NCBI RefSeq assembly: GCF_014199625.1
Contig: NZ_JACHNY010000006.1
Location: 1-64,000 of the forward strand
DNA length: 64,000 nucleotides
Direction of reading: 5' to 3'
Source of the DNA: Sphingomonas abaci
Lineage (GTDB): Bacteria; Pseudomonadota; Alphaproteobacteria; Sphingomonadales; Sphingomonadaceae
Shown: positions 35,735 through 45,480 of the stretch, piece by piece
How positions within the stretch are numbered: position 1 is the first letter of the stretch
Layout of the letters: every line of letters starts with the position of its first letter
Program-made: the position numbers and the translations under genes
The notes under the pieces: generated by a model
Database searches by the model: none
The model's input: the letters and a program-made list of their open reading frames with translations, nothing else
What the model was told of the DNA's origin: nothing

Positions 35735-38272
35735 ATGTCCCCTCGCCGCAGCATCCTGCTCGCCGCGCTGCTCGGCAGCCTGCCGCTCCCCGCTGCGGCG
35801 CAGACGCCCCTCCGCCTCGATCGCGCCGATTATTTCGAGGCGCCGGGCGTCGACTGGCTGATCTTCTCCAATGTCAACGAAGGGCTGTTCGCCGATGCCA
35901 AGATCAGCGGCGTCGAGCTGATCCAGCAGGGCCTGCGCACCGCCACCAATGGCGATGTGCGCCTGTCCGCGACGCCAGGCCAGTGGGACCCGGCGGCGCA
36001 GTTCGTCAGCCGCCGCGTCGACAAGGCGGCCGGGGTGATCGAGGCGGTGATGGAATATCCCGGTTTCCGCTACACCGTCCGCGCCGAGCGGCGGGGCAGC
36101 GCGGTGGTGCTGTCGGTGCTGCTCGACCAACCGCTGCCTGCGGAGCTGGTGGGCAAGGCGGGGCTGAACCTGGAATTCGTGCCGTCGGCCTATTTCCACC
36201 GGTCCTTCACCAGCGACGGCAAGCCCGGCCTGTTCCCGCGTCACCCCGCCGACGCGATGACGCTGACGCCCGAGCGCAATGCCGCCAGCGGCCGCAGCGA
36301 CGGGCCCGGCGCCGAGCCGCTGCCCTTCGCCAGCGGCCAGCGGCTGGTGCTCTCGCCCGAGGATGCGTCGCGCCGCGTCGGCATCGCCACGGCGAGCGGC
36401 AGCCTGTCGCTCTATGACGGCCGCAACCAGGCGCAGAATGGCTGGTATGTCGTCCGCCAGCTCCTGCCCGGCGGGCGGACCGGAAAGGTGGTCGAGTGGA
36501 CGCTGGAGGCGGCGAGCGTGCCCGGCTGGCTCCGGCCGCCGGTCATCGGCCACTCGCAGCTCGGCTATGCGCCGGACGCGCCCAAGCTGGCGACGATCGA
36601 GCTGGACCGCGACGATCGCCGCAGCCAGCAGCCGCGCCTGCTGCGGGTCGGCGGGGATGGCCGGATGACGCCCGTCGCCACGCCGGCCGCGCGCGACTGG
36701 GGTCGCTACCTGCGCTATCGCTATGTCCGCTTCGACTTCAGCGGGGTGAAGACGCCCGGCACCTATGTGCTGCAATATGGCGACACGCGCACCGCCCCCT
36801 TCCCGATCGCCGCCGGGCTGACCGACACCTCGTGGCATCTGAGCAGCGACGTCTACCTGCCGATCGCGATGGACCATATGGCGGTCAACGAGGGCTATCG
36901 CACCTGGCATGGCGACCCCCATCGCGACGATGCGCGTCAGGCCCCGATCAACCACGAGCATATCGACCTCTATCGCCAGGGGCCGACCACCGACACCCGG
37001 TTCAAGCCCGGCGAGCATATCCCCGGCCTGGCGGTCGGCGGCTGGCTGGACGCGGGCGATTTCGACATCCGCACCCAGACCCAATATCAGGTCGTGCGCG
37101 AACTGGTCGACATCTGGGAACAGTATAGGCCGGAACGCGATACGGTGGCGGTCGACTGGACGACGCGGCGCGTCGAGATCCATGTGCCCGACGGCACCCC
37201 CGACATCCTCCAGCAGATCCGCCACGGCAGCGTGCAGTTGCTGGCGCAATATGACGCGGTCGGCCATGCCATCCATGGCATCGTCGAGCCCGATGTCGGC
37301 CAGTACACGCATCTGGGCGACGCGGCGAGCAAGACCGACGGGCTGGTCTACGACCCAAGCCTCAAGCCCTATGCGCGCGCCTATGACCGGGATGGCGGGC
37401 GCAGCGGCACGCCGGACGATCGCTGGGCCTTCACCAGCAAGGCGACGGCGCTGGACTATGGCTCGGCCGCGGCGCTGGCGGCGACCTACCGGGCATGGAA
37501 AGGCCGCGACGACGCCTTCGCGAAGCTGTGCCTCGACCGGGCGGTGAAGGTCTGGAAGGACGAGCACAGCCACGCCCCCGACCTGTTCCGCCACGGCAAC
37601 ACCACCGGCGGCCCGCTGGAGGCGGAGGAGTTCGGCGCCGCGGTCGAGCTGCTGCTCGCGACCGGCGACCGCCAATATGCCGAACGCGTCACGGCGCTGA
37701 CCCCGGCGATGCTGAAAGGCTTCGCATTCAGCGCCACCACCATGGTCAAGGCGCTGCCGGCGATGCCGCCCGAATATCGCGCGGCGCTGGTCCCGGCGGT
37801 GCGGGCCTGGGTGGCGGAAGCCGCCGCGACCGAGAAGGCTAATCCCTTCGGCGTGCCGATCACCACCGGCGGCTGGGCGGGCAATGGCGCGGTGCTGAAC
37901 TTCGGCCTGACCGGCTATGCGCTGCACCGCGCCTTTCCGGAACTGGTCGACGGAGCGGCCGTCGGCCGCGCGCTCGACTATCTGCACGGCCATCATCCCG
38001 CCTCGGACCGGTCCTTCGTCTCCGGGGTCGGCGCGCTGTCGAAGGAGGTCGCCTATGGCAACAACCGGGCCGACTTCACCTTCATCCCCGGCGGCGTGGT
38101 CCCTGGCGTGCTGCTGCTGAAGCCCGACTATCCCGAGAACCGCGACGACTGGCCCTTCTTCTGGGGCGAGAATGAATATGTCGTGCCGGAAGGGGCGATG
38201 TACATCGCCCTCGCCAATGCGGGCGCGGCGCTGGAGCGTGAGGAGGGACGCCAAGCGGTCGCCGCGCGCTGA
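35735..38272 (+). CDS. Glycoside hydrolase family 9 protein
   Basis: This is a secreted beta-glucan hydrolase (endoglucanase or exo-acting glucosidase) of 845 residues. A signal peptide (LLAALLGSLPLPAAA) is followed by an N-terminal domain of about 240 residues. An immunoglobulin-like CelD_N domain comes next (PPVIGHSQLGYAPDAPK). The (alpha/alpha)6 catalytic domain starts near residue 365. GGWLDAGDFD holds the catalytic Asp pair, HHPASDRSFVSGVG the conserved His/Ser site and WGENEYVVPEGAMY the catalytic Glu. AGGAG at 35723-35727 fits the second of two in-frame ATGs better. Confidence 0.88.
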   Translation: MSPRRSILLAALLGSLPLPAAAQTPLRLDRADYFEAPGVDWLIFSNVNEGLFADAKISGVELIQQGLRTATNGDVRLSATPGQWDPAAQFVSRRVDKAAGVIEAVMEYPGFRYTVRAERRGSAVVLSVLLDQPLPAELVGKAGLNLEFVPSAYFHRSFTSDGKPGLFPRHPADAMTLTPERNAASGRSDGPGAEPLPFASGQRLVLSPEDASRRVGIATASGSLSLYDGRNQAQNGWYVVRQLLPGGRTGKVVEWTLEAASVPGWLRPPVIGHSQLGYAPDAPKLATIELDRDDRRSQQPRLLRVGGDGRMTPVATPAARDWGRYLRYRYVRFDFSGVKTPGTYVLQYGDTRTAPFPIAAGLTDTSWHLSSDVYLPIAMDHMAVNEGYRTWHGDPHRDDARQAPINHEHIDLYRQGPTTDTRFKPGEHIPGLAVGGWLDAGDFDIRTQTQYQVVRELVDIWEQYRPERDTVAVDWTTRRVEIHVPDGTPDILQQIRHGSVQLLAQYDAVGHAIHGIVEPDVGQYTHLGDAASKTDGLVYDPSLKPYARAYDRDGGRSGTPDDRWAFTSKATALDYGSAAALAATYRAWKGRDDAFAKLCLDRAVKVWKDEHSHAPDLFRHGNTTGGPLEAEEFGAAVELLLATGDRQYAERVTALTPAMLKGFAFSATTMVKALPAMPPEYRAALVPAVRAWVAEAAATEKANPFGVPITTGGWAGNGAVLNFGLTGYALHRAFPELVDGAAVGRALDYLHGHHPASDRSFVSGVGALSKEVAYGNNRADFTFIPGGVVPGVLLLKPDYPENRDDWPFFWGENEYVVPEGAMYIALANAGAALEREEGRQAVAAR

Positions 38273-38322
38273 CCGGGTCGGGGGGCATTGCGGGGGCGCG
38301 GCTTTTTCCGCAGAGACGCGCC

Positions 38323-39213
38323 ATGGATTCCGATACGCCCCATGACGCGATGCCCGAACAGCTCGCCCAGACGCTGGTCGCCCTGCTCGATATCGAGCGG
38401 ATCGACACCGACCTGTTCCGGGGCGCGCGCCAGCCCGGCGGCGAGGGCCGCGTCTTCGGCGGACAGGTGATCGCCCAAGCGTTGCAGGCGGCGCAGCGCT
38501 CGACCGACGCACCCAAGGTCGCGCACTCGCTCCATGCCTATTTCATGCGGCCGGGCGACGAGGCGCATCCGATCATCTACCGCGTGGTGCGCGATTTCGA
38601 GGGGCGCAGCTTCGCCACCCGCCGGGTGATCGCGATGCAGCAGGGCCAGCCGATCCTCAACATGGCCTGCTCCTTCCAGACGCCGGAGGACGGACTGGCG
38701 CATCAGGATGCGATGCCCGACGTGCCGGCGCCCGAAACGCTGGTCAGCGAACGCGACCTGCGCCACGCGATGGCGGCGCAGGTGCCGGAGCGGCATCGCG
38801 CCTGGCTGCTCCGGCCCCGCCCGATCGACATCCGCCCGGTCGGCCCGCGCAGCTGGATCAAGCCGGGCCACGACGCGCCGGTCCAGCATCTGTGGTTCCG
38901 CATCTGCGCGCCGATCGCCGACGATCCGGCGCTGCACCGCGCGGTGCTGGCCTATGCGTCGGACATGGCGCTGCTCGGCACGGCGATGCTGCCGCACGGC
39001 GTCGGCTTCATGACGCCCGGGATGCAGACCGCCAGCCTCGACCACGCGCTCTGGCTGCACGAACCGTTCCGTGCCGACGAATGGCTGCTCTACACGATGG
39101 ACAGCCCCTGGGCCGGCCATGCGCGCGGCTTCAACCGGGGGCGGGTGTTCACGCGAGCCGGGCGGCTGGTCGCCAGCTCCGCGCAGGAGGGGCTGATCCG
39201 GCGTCGCGAGTGA
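38323..39213 (+). CDS. tesB: Acyl-CoA thioesterase II
   Basis: TesB hydrolyses medium- and long-chain acyl-CoA to free acid and CoA in the cytoplasm. The 296 residues form a double hotdog. The first half includes RVFGGQVIAQALQAA and HSLHAYFMRPGDEAHPIIY. The second half includes ASLDHALWLHEPFRADEWLL and ends RVFTRAGRLVASSAQEGLIR, a classic TesB ending. It appears monocistronic, 50 bp after the GH9 gene with no shared pathway. Confidence 0.93.
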   Translation: MDSDTPHDAMPEQLAQTLVALLDIERIDTDLFRGARQPGGEGRVFGGQVIAQALQAAQRSTDAPKVAHSLHAYFMRPGDEAHPIIYRVVRDFEGRSFATRRVIAMQQGQPILNMACSFQTPEDGLAHQDAMPDVPAPETLVSERDLRHAMAAQVPERHRAWLLRPRPIDIRPVGPRSWIKPGHDAPVQHLWFRICAPIADDPALHRAVLAYASDMALLGTAMLPHGVGFMTPGMQTASLDHALWLHEPFRADEWLLYTMDSPWAGHARGFNRGRVFTRAGRLVASSAQEGLIRRRE

Positions 39214-39277
39214 CCGCGTCATGCATCCCCGCGCGACGCTTCCTCAGCCGCCACGCGACCCACAGGACCAGCAGCAC

Positions 39278-40330
39278 CTACCGTCCCGCCATCATCTTGC
39301 GCGCCATATTGGTCGCCGCGCGCGTCCCGTCCGCCAGCTTCTTCACCTCCGCGGCGACCACGCCGAAGCCGCGGCCGGCGTCGCCCGCCCGCGCCGCCTC
39401 GATCGTGGCGTTGAGCGCCAGCATGTTGGTCTGCGAGGCGATGCCGGCGATCGTCTCGACGATCTCGCCCAGCCGCAGGACAAGCTGGTCCGCCTCCGCC
39501 CGCCGCGCCGCCGCCTCCTCGCTGAAGGCGCGGGTTTCGGCCAGGCGCAGCCGCACCTCCTCCTGCAGATGCACTTCGTCGGTCACGTCGCTGGCGAACT
39601 TCACCACCTTCCACGGCCGCTTCTGGTCGTCGAGGATCGGCGTATAGGTCGCCTGGAGCCAGACCGGCGTGCCATCGCGCGCGACACGGCGGAAGCGGCC
39701 GGCGCTGTGCAGCCCGTTGCGCAGCTTCGCCCACAGATCGGCATAGCCGTCCGACGCGACGAAGTCCGCATCGCAGAAGCGGTGATGCGGCAGGCCGATC
39801 GCCTCGCTGCGCGCATAGCCCATGCGTTCGAGGAACAGGTCGTTGGCATCGCGAACCCGTCCGTCCAGGTCGAACTCGACCACCAGATGCGTCAGCTCGA
39901 TCGCCGCCATGCGCCGGTCGGCTTCCTCGGCGGCGAGCGTGGCAGCGGTGATGTCCGAGCCGACCAGCAGCACCCCCTCCGCCGTGCCGTCCTCGCCCAG
40001 GATCGGCTGGAAGGAGGCGCGCACCCAGACGTTGCGGCCATCGCCGCCGACGCCGCGATGCACGCCGCTCAGCGCCCGGCCGGCCAGCACCGACTGCCAC
40101 ATGCGCAGGAAGCCTGGGCTGCCGACCTCCAGGTCGGGCGACAAATGTCCGCAATGCCGGCCGACCAGCTGCTCCGGCGTGACGTGCAGCAATGCACATG
40201 CCTGTTGATTGACGGAGACGATGGTGCCGTCGGTGGCGAAACGGATCACAACCTGGGCGACGTCGACCGCCCGCCACAAGGCAGCGAGATCGGCATGGGT
40301 CGAGGAGTGGCGGAACAGGCTGGCGGACAT
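39278..40330 (-). CDS. Soluble PAS-PAS chemotaxis transducer with a short signalling domain
   Basis: This 350-residue cytoplasmic protein has two PAS domains (about 20-135 and 145-255), with PAC-like segments [10 protein letters not shown] and [13 protein letters not shown] short coiled coil then leads to an MCP hairpin tip with [24 protein letters not shown]. The tip is canonical, but the protein ends about 30 residues later, so the second helical arm and its methylation region are missing. There are no membrane segments. It may sense a cofactor-bound signal through PAS and scaffold CheA. The gene has an AT-rich leader. Confidence 0.85.
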   Translation of the reverse strand: MSASLFRHSSTHADLAALWRAVDVAQVVIRFATDGTIVSVNQQACALLHVTPEQLVGRHCGHLSPDLEVGSPGFLRMWQSVLAGRALSGVHRGVGGDGRNVWVRASFQPILGEDGTAEGVLLVGSDITAATLAAEEADRRMAAIELTHLVVEFDLDGRVRDANDLFLERMGYARSEAIGLPHHRFCDADFVASDGYADLWAKLRNGLHSAGRFRRVARDGTPVWLQATYTPILDDQKRPWKVVKFASDVTDEVHLQEEVRLRLAETRAFSEEAAARRAEADQLVLRLGEIVETIAGIASQTNMLALNATIEAARAGDAGRGFGVVAAEVKKLADGTRAATNMARKMMAGR

Positions 40331-40387
40331 GAGAAACGTTTGAGCTTCGTCCGCTAAGATTCGGTGAACGTTTAGCTAATCATATCC

Positions 40388-41185
40388 TCACGCGGCAGTG
40401 GTTCCATAAGCCTGCCGGGTCACCGGATGGCTGGACGACAGGCCGCCATCGACCGCCAACGCCTGTCCGTTGACATAGCTGGCATCGTCCGACGCCAGGA
40501 ACAGCACCGCCGCCGCCAGTTCCGCCGGCTGGGCGGCACGCTGCAACGGGTTGAGCCGGCCGATCCGGTCGAGCTTGTCGACGGCGCGGGCGTGGTCGAA
40601 CACCGGCTGTGTCATGCCGGTCTCGGTCAGGCCGGGCAACACCGCGTTGACCCGCACCTTCGATCCGGTGAGCTGCTGCGCGGCGACCTGCGCCAGGTTG
40701 ATCACGCCGGCCTTGGACGCCGAATAGGCCGGCGACCCCGCGCCCGAACGTAGCCCTGCGACGCTGGCGGTCAGCACGATCGCGCCGCCGCCGCGCGCGG
40801 CGATGCGCGGCGCGGCATGGCGGATCGCCAGGAACGGGCCGATCAGGTTGACGCGCAGCACCTCCGCGAACAGCCCGGGATCGGTGTCGAAAATATTGGC
40901 CATGCCACCCGAGATGCCGGCATTGGCGAACACCACGTCGATCCCGCCATGCGCTTCCTCCGCCAGCGCGACCATGCGCGCGACATCGGGTTCGTGGCCG
41001 GCATCGACGCGGATCGCCCGCGCGGCCGGGCCGATCGCCGCCGCTGTTTCCTCCTCCGCGCCGCTGATATCGGCGACGATCACGCGCGCGCCTTCGCCTG
41101 CGAAGGCGATGGCGGCGGCGCGGCCGATGCCCGACCCCGCGCCGGTCACGATCACCGACTTGTCCCGGAACCGCTGCTCCATCAT
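40388..41185 (-). CDS. SDR-family oxidoreductase
   Basis: This 265-residue NAD(P)-dependent dehydrogenase has the Rossmann motif [18 protein letters not shown] and the catalytic YSASKAG. A conserved Ser lies in [14 protein letters not shown] upstream supports ATG 41185 or 41182. It is the last gene of the five-gene operon starting at 45357. In that setting it probably oxidises a hydroxyl of the acyl intermediate, or of the parent alcohol. The exact substrate is not readable. Confidence 0.88.
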   Translation of the reverse strand: MMEQRFRDKSVIVTGAGSGIGRAAAIAFAGEGARVIVADISGAEEETAAAIGPAARAIRVDAGHEPDVARMVALAEEAHGGIDVVFANAGISGGMANIFDTDPGLFAEVLRVNLIGPFLAIRHAAPRIAARGGGAIVLTASVAGLRSGAGSPAYSASKAGVINLAQVAAQQLTGSKVRVNAVLPGLTETGMTQPVFDHARAVDKLDRIGRLNPLQRAAQPAELAAAVLFLASDDASYVNGQALAVDGGLSSSHPVTRQAYGTTAA

Positions 41186-41195
41186 CCCGCTCCTT

Positions 41196-41963
41196 TCAGA
41201 TCGTCACGCCGCCATCGATCACCATCGCCTGCCCCGTCATGAAGGCCGACGCGCGGCTGGCGAGATAGACGACCGCGCCGGCGATCTCCTCCGGCTCGCC
41301 GATGCGGCGCAGCGGCACCATCTGGTTCGCACGGCGGATCTGCTCCGGATCTTCCCAGAGCGCGCGGGCGAAATCGGTCTTGATCAGGCCCGGCGCGATA
41401 CAGTTCACCCGCACCCCGTCCGGCCCATATTCGACCGCATAGTTGCGCGCGAGCTGGAAGTCGGCGGCCTTGGACACGTTGTACGCGCCGATCGTCGGCG
41501 AGCCGCGCAGGCCGCCGATCGAGGAGACGATGATGATCGAGCCCTGCTTGCGCTCGCGCATCTCGGGCGCGACGAGCTGGATCAGCCAGTGGTTGGACAG
41601 GACATTGTTGTCCAAGATCTTGCGGAACTGGTCGTCGGCGATGCCGGCGAGCGGCCCGTAATAGGGATTGGAGGCGGCGTTGCAGACCAATATGTCGATC
41701 CGTCCGAACGCATCGCGCGTCCGCGCGACCAAGGCTTCGAGCTGCGCCTTGTCGGAGATGGAGGCGGCGATGGCGATCGCGCGGCCTTCGCCGAACTGCC
41801 CGTTGATCTCCGCCGCCACCGTGTCGCAGGCCTCCTGCTTTCGGCTGGAGATGACGACGCGGGCGCCGTGCCGGGCCAGTTCGATCGCCGAGGCGCGGCC
41901 GATGCCGCGCGACGATCCGGTGACGATCGCCACCTTGTCCGTGAGGTCGAAGAGGTCGGTCAT
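41196..41963 (-). CDS. SDR-family oxidoreductase
   Basis: This is a second short-chain dehydrogenase, 255 residues, with [29 protein letters not shown] and the active-site YNVSKAA. The [14 protein letters not shown] segment is typical of the classical SDR group. Its ATG overlaps the phosphotransferase stop (ATGA). Two SDRs, one zinc dehydrogenase and one acyl-CoA dehydrogenase in one operon point to a multi-step oxidation. Confidence 0.9.
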   Translation of the reverse strand: MTDLFDLTDKVAIVTGSSRGIGRASAIELARHGARVVISSRKQEACDTVAAEINGQFGEGRAIAIAASISDKAQLEALVARTRDAFGRIDILVCNAASNPYYGPLAGIADDQFRKILDNNVLSNHWLIQLVAPEMRERKQGSIIIVSSIGGLRGSPTIGAYNVSKAADFQLARNYAVEYGPDGVRVNCIAPGLIKTDFARALWEDPEQIRRANQMVPLRRIGEPEEIAGAVVYLASRASAFMTGQAMVIDGGVTI

Positions 41964-42991
41964 GCTCCTGCCCTTTCCGCAAAGGCCCAGGCGGCGTCCG
42001 CCAGGCCGTGGACGCGCGCCGCCGTCTCCGCCGCGCGTGCGCTCGACGCGTTGCCGTCGATGATCCGCTTCTTGATGCCCTGGACGATGCCGGTCAGTCG
42101 GAAGAGGTTATAGGCGAAATACCAGTCGAGCTGCGGCACCCCGTCACGGCCCGTCGCCGTGCAATAGCGGGTCACCACCTCCTCGATCGTCGGAATTCCC
42201 GTCTCGGGCCCGGTCAGGCCCCGGACGCCCGACCGCCCCTCCGGCTCCGTCACCCAGTTCATCAGGAAATAGGAGAAATCGGCCAGCGGATCGCCCAGCG
42301 TCGACAGCTCCCAGTCGAGCACCGCCACCACCCGCGCCTCGCCGCCAGCGAAGATCATGTTGTCGATCCGGTAGTCGCCATGCACGATCGACGTGCGCGT
42401 CTGCTCGGGCAGGGTCCGGGGCAGCCAGTCGATCAGGCGATCGACCGCCGGCATCACCTCCGTCTCCGACGCGCGATATTGCTTCGTCCAGCGCGCGACC
42501 TGCCGCTCGAAATAATTGCCCGGCCTGCCATAGTCGGACAGGCCGGCCGCGGCGTAATCGACCTGGTGGAGGCGAGCGAGCGTGTCGATCATCGCGTCAT
42601 AATGGGCGCGGCGCTCAACCGGCGACGCGCCCGGCATCGCGCCGTCCCAGATCGTCCGGCCCTCCACCATCTCCATGACGTAGAAGGGCGCGCCGATCAC
42701 TCCGGCGTCCTCGCACAGACCATAGGGTCGCGGCACGGGGAAGCCGGTGGGATGCAAGCCGGCGATCACGCGATACTCGCGCTCCACCGCATGGGCGGAA
42801 GGCAGGATCGGCCCGAACGGCTTGCGCCGGAGCACATAGGCGCGATCCGGCGTATCCAGGCGATAGGTCGGGTTGGACTGCCCTCCCGCGAACTTGTCGT
42901 ACCGGATCGGCCCGGCAAAGCCCGGCACCGCGCCGGCCATCCAATCGCCGAGCCGGTCGAGATCAAGCCGATCCTTCTCCGCCACGGTCAT
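41960..42991 (-). CDS. APH-type phosphotransferase of the ACAD10/11 and LvaA group
   Basis: This 343-residue kinase-like protein resembles the aminoglycoside phosphotransferase domain found next to, or fused with, acyl-CoA dehydrogenases. The nucleotide loop is FAGGQSNPTYRL near 30. The catalytic loop is IVHGDYRIDNMIF near 203 and the metal site DWELSTLGDPLADFSYF near 227. Family knowledge: LvaA in Pseudomonas and human ACAD11 phosphorylate 4-hydroxyacyl-CoA. Here it overlaps both neighbours (ATGA) and shares an operon with an acyl-CoA dehydrogenase, so the same type of reaction is plausible. Confidence 0.85.
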   Translation of the reverse strand: MTVAEKDRLDLDRLGDWMAGAVPGFAGPIRYDKFAGGQSNPTYRLDTPDRAYVLRRKPFGPILPSAHAVEREYRVIAGLHPTGFPVPRPYGLCEDAGVIGAPFYVMEMVEGRTIWDGAMPGASPVERRAHYDAMIDTLARLHQVDYAAAGLSDYGRPGNYFERQVARWTKQYRASETEVMPAVDRLIDWLPRTLPEQTRTSIVHGDYRIDNMIFAGGEARVVAVLDWELSTLGDPLADFSYFLMNWVTEPEGRSGVRGLTGPETGIPTIEEVVTRYCTATGRDGVPQLDWYFAYNLFRLTGIVQGIKKRIIDGNASSARAAETAARVHGLADAAWAFAERAGA

Positions 42992-44070
42992 CCGAAGGTC
43001 ACCACGCTACGCGTCGTCTCGCCCCGGCGGAGTTCGTCGAACGCCTCGTTGATCCGGTCGAGCGGCAGCCGGTCCGCGATGATCGTGTCGAGGTCGAGCA
43101 GCCCGCGCAGGTAGAAATCGACCAGGCGGGGGATATCGACCGGAAAACGATTCGACCCCATCAGCCCGCCCTGCAAGCGCTTGCCCGCCAGCAGGTCCAT
43201 CGCCGACAGGCCAACCTTCTCGCCCAGCGGCATCATGCCCAGGATCGTCGCGGTGCCGCCGCGCCGCAACACCTTGACCGCGGTGGCGGCGGATTGCGGC
43301 CGGCCGACCGCCTCGATCGCATGATGCACTCCGCCCCGGGTCAGCGCGACCACTTCATCGGCCACCGTCTCCGCCGCGCTGTCGAAACTGTGCGTCGCGC
43401 CCAGCTTCTCCGCCATCGCGCGCTTCTCGGGGACGGGATCGAGCGCGATGATGCGGCCCGCCCCCGCGATCTTCGCGGCATTGACCGCCGCCAGCCCGAT
43501 GCCCCCGCAGCCGACGACGCACACCGTCTCGCCGGGCGTCACGTCGGTGGTGTTGAACACCGCGCCCGCCCCGGTCGTCACCGCGCACCCCAGCAGGGCC
43601 GCGCGGTCCAGCGGCATGTCCCGGTCGATCGCGACGCAGGCATGTTCATGAACCAGCATCAGCTCGGCATAGGCGGACAGGTTGAGCATCTGCGCGACCG
43701 GCACGTCACCCAGCATCAGGCGCGGCGGCGCCCCCTTGGGCCGGCGGACAGCGGCGTCGATGCACAGCGACATGCGGCCGGTGACGCAATATTCACACTG
43801 CCCGCAATAAGCGGACAGGCAGGTGACGACATGGTCACCCACCTTCACGCAGCGCACCTCCTCGCCCACCGCCTCGACCACGCCGGCCGCCTCGTGACCA
43901 GGGATGGTCGGCATGGCGTGCGGATAAGCGCCGTCGACGAAATGCAGGTCCGACCGGCACACCCCGACCGCGACGGTGCGGATCAGCACCTCGTGCGCGG
44001 CGGGCTTGGCGATGGTCACCTCCTCGATGCTCAGCGGTTGCTTGGCTTCGAACAGAACGGCGGCCTTCAT
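42988..44070 (-). CDS. Zinc-dependent alcohol dehydrogenase (class III-like MDR)
   Basis: This 360-residue medium-chain dehydrogenase should oxidise an alcohol with NAD. Catalytic zinc ligands are seen in GVCRSDLH and PGHEAAGVVE. The structural zinc loop is CGQCEYCVTGRMSLC. The Rossmann site is VVGCGGIGLAAVNAA near 175. It is 24 bp downstream of the acyl-CoA dehydrogenase and overlaps the phosphotransferase. The substrate is probably the alcohol entering this operon's pathway. Confidence 0.9.
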   Translation of the reverse strand: MKAAVLFEAKQPLSIEEVTIAKPAAHEVLIRTVAVGVCRSDLHFVDGAYPHAMPTIPGHEAAGVVEAVGEEVRCVKVGDHVVTCLSAYCGQCEYCVTGRMSLCIDAAVRRPKGAPPRLMLGDVPVAQMLNLSAYAELMLVHEHACVAIDRDMPLDRAALLGCAVTTGAGAVFNTTDVTPGETVCVVGCGGIGLAAVNAAKIAGAGRIIALDPVPEKRAMAEKLGATHSFDSAAETVADEVVALTRGGVHHAIEAVGRPQSAATAVKVLRRGGTATILGMMPLGEKVGLSAMDLLAGKRLQGGLMGSNRFPVDIPRLVDFYLRGLLDLDTIIADRLPLDRINEAFDELRRGETTRSVVTFG

Positions 44071-44094
44071 GGGGTTCTCCTTGGGAATACGGGA

Positions 44095-45357
44095 TCAGCG
44101 CGCGGGCAGCTCGGCTTTCCAGTCGCCATATTTGCCGAACTCGGCGCGGGCGATGGCGCGGTTGTGGACCTCGTCGGGCCCGTCGGCGAAGCGCAACGTG
44201 CGCAAGCTCGCCCAGTCATGCGCCAGGGCGAAATCCGCGCTGACGCCGCCGCCGCCATGCGCCTGGATCGCGTCGTCCAGCACCTGGAGCGCCATGGTCG
44301 GCGCGGCGACCTTGATCATCGCGATCTCCAGCTGCGCCGCCTTGTTGCCCGCCTTGTCCATCATGTCGGCGGCCTTCAGGCAGAGCAGGCGCGTCATCTC
44401 GATATCGATCCGCGCCCTGGCGATCCGCTGTTCCCAGACGCTGTGGTCGGCGATCCGCTTGCCGAAGGCGACTCGCGACAGCAGCCGCTTGGCCATGGCC
44501 TCGATCCCCGCCTCGGCCACGCCGATGGTGCGCATACAGTGGTGGATACGCCCCGGCCCGAGCCGCCCCTGGGCGATCTCGAACCCGCGTCCCTCACCCA
44601 GCAGCATGTTCTCCACGGGCACGCGGACATTGGTCAGCGTCACCTCGCCATGGCCATGCGGCGCATGATCATAGCCATAGACCGACAGCATCCGCTCGAT
44701 CGTCACGCCGGGCGTGTCCATGTCGAGGATCATCATCGACTGCTGGCGGTGCCGCTCCGCGCCGAAATCGGTCTTGCCCATCAGGATCGCGACCTTGCAG
44801 CGCGGATCGCCGACGCCCGACGACCACCATTTGCGACCGTTGACGACATAATGGTCGCCGTCGCGCACCATCGCGGTCTGGATGTTGGTCGCATCCGACG
44901 AGGCGACCTGCGGCTCGGTCATCAGGAAGGCGGAGCGGATTTCGCCGTTCATCAGCGGCCGCAGCCAGCGTTCCTTCTGCTCGACGGTGCCATAGCGTTC
45001 GAACACCTCCATGTTGCCGGTGTCGGGCGCGGAGCAGTTGAAACATTCCGACGCCCAGCCGATCCGCCCCATCTCCTCGGCGCACAGGGCATACTCCAGA
45101 TTGGAAAGTTGCTCGCCCTCGAACCGGAAGCTGTCGTCGACATGGGCGCGGCCGGCGCGCGGCGGCATGAAGAAGTTCCACAGCCCTTGCGCCTTGGCGA
45201 TCGCCTTCACCTCCTCAATCACCGGCAGCACCTTCCATCGTTCGCCGGTGTGGCTCTGCGCGAGGTACTCGGGGTGTCGGGGCAGGATCTCGGCCGCGAT
45301 GAAGGCGCGGACGCGGTCGCGGAAGTGCGCCTGGCGATCGGTCAGCGTGAAGTCCAT
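44095..45357 (-). CDS. Acyl-CoA dehydrogenase family protein
   Basis: This 420-residue FAD-dependent dehydrogenase has the ACAD fold. It includes [18 protein letters not shown] near the flavin site, NGRKWWSSG, and the C-terminal [13 protein letters not shown]. It lacks the N-terminal kinase domain of ACAD11, which here is a separate gene in the same operon. It is the first gene of the minus-strand operon and is transcribed from a promoter facing the tandem TetR regulator. In LvaC-type systems such enzymes process phosphorylated 4-hydroxyacyl-CoA; that link is inference. Confidence 0.9.
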   Translation of the reverse strand: MDFTLTDRQAHFRDRVRAFIAAEILPRHPEYLAQSHTGERWKVLPVIEEVKAIAKAQGLWNFFMPPRAGRAHVDDSFRFEGEQLSNLEYALCAEEMGRIGWASECFNCSAPDTGNMEVFERYGTVEQKERWLRPLMNGEIRSAFLMTEPQVASSDATNIQTAMVRDGDHYVVNGRKWWSSGVGDPRCKVAILMGKTDFGAERHRQQSMMILDMDTPGVTIERMLSVYGYDHAPHGHGEVTLTNVRVPVENMLLGEGRGFEIAQGRLGPGRIHHCMRTIGVAEAGIEAMAKRLLSRVAFGKRIADHSVWEQRIARARIDIEMTRLLCLKAADMMDKAGNKAAQLEIAMIKVAAPTMALQVLDDAIQAHGGGGVSADFALAHDWASLRTLRFADGPDEVHNRAIARAEFGKYGDWKAELPAR

Positions 45358-45393
45358 GGCACCTCTCCATCCCGTGATTCGACGGGAGAGGTA

Positions 45394-45414
45394 TACCGTA
45401 CCGTATCTTCGGTA
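45394..45414. promoter_or_regulatory. Candidate TetR operator in the divergent promoter region
   Basis: A 21-bp element runs TACCGTA, CCGTATC, TTCGGTA. The outer parts are inverted repeats with one mismatch, and ACCGT is repeated inside. It lies between the acyl-CoA dehydrogenase gene and the TetR gene, where a divergently encoded repressor would bind. Confidence 0.5.
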
Positions 45415-45480
45415 AAGCCGTCATCGCCTGATTGAACAAAGCGACTGGTTCTTCGAATTCAAGCTGCTACACAGATCGCG

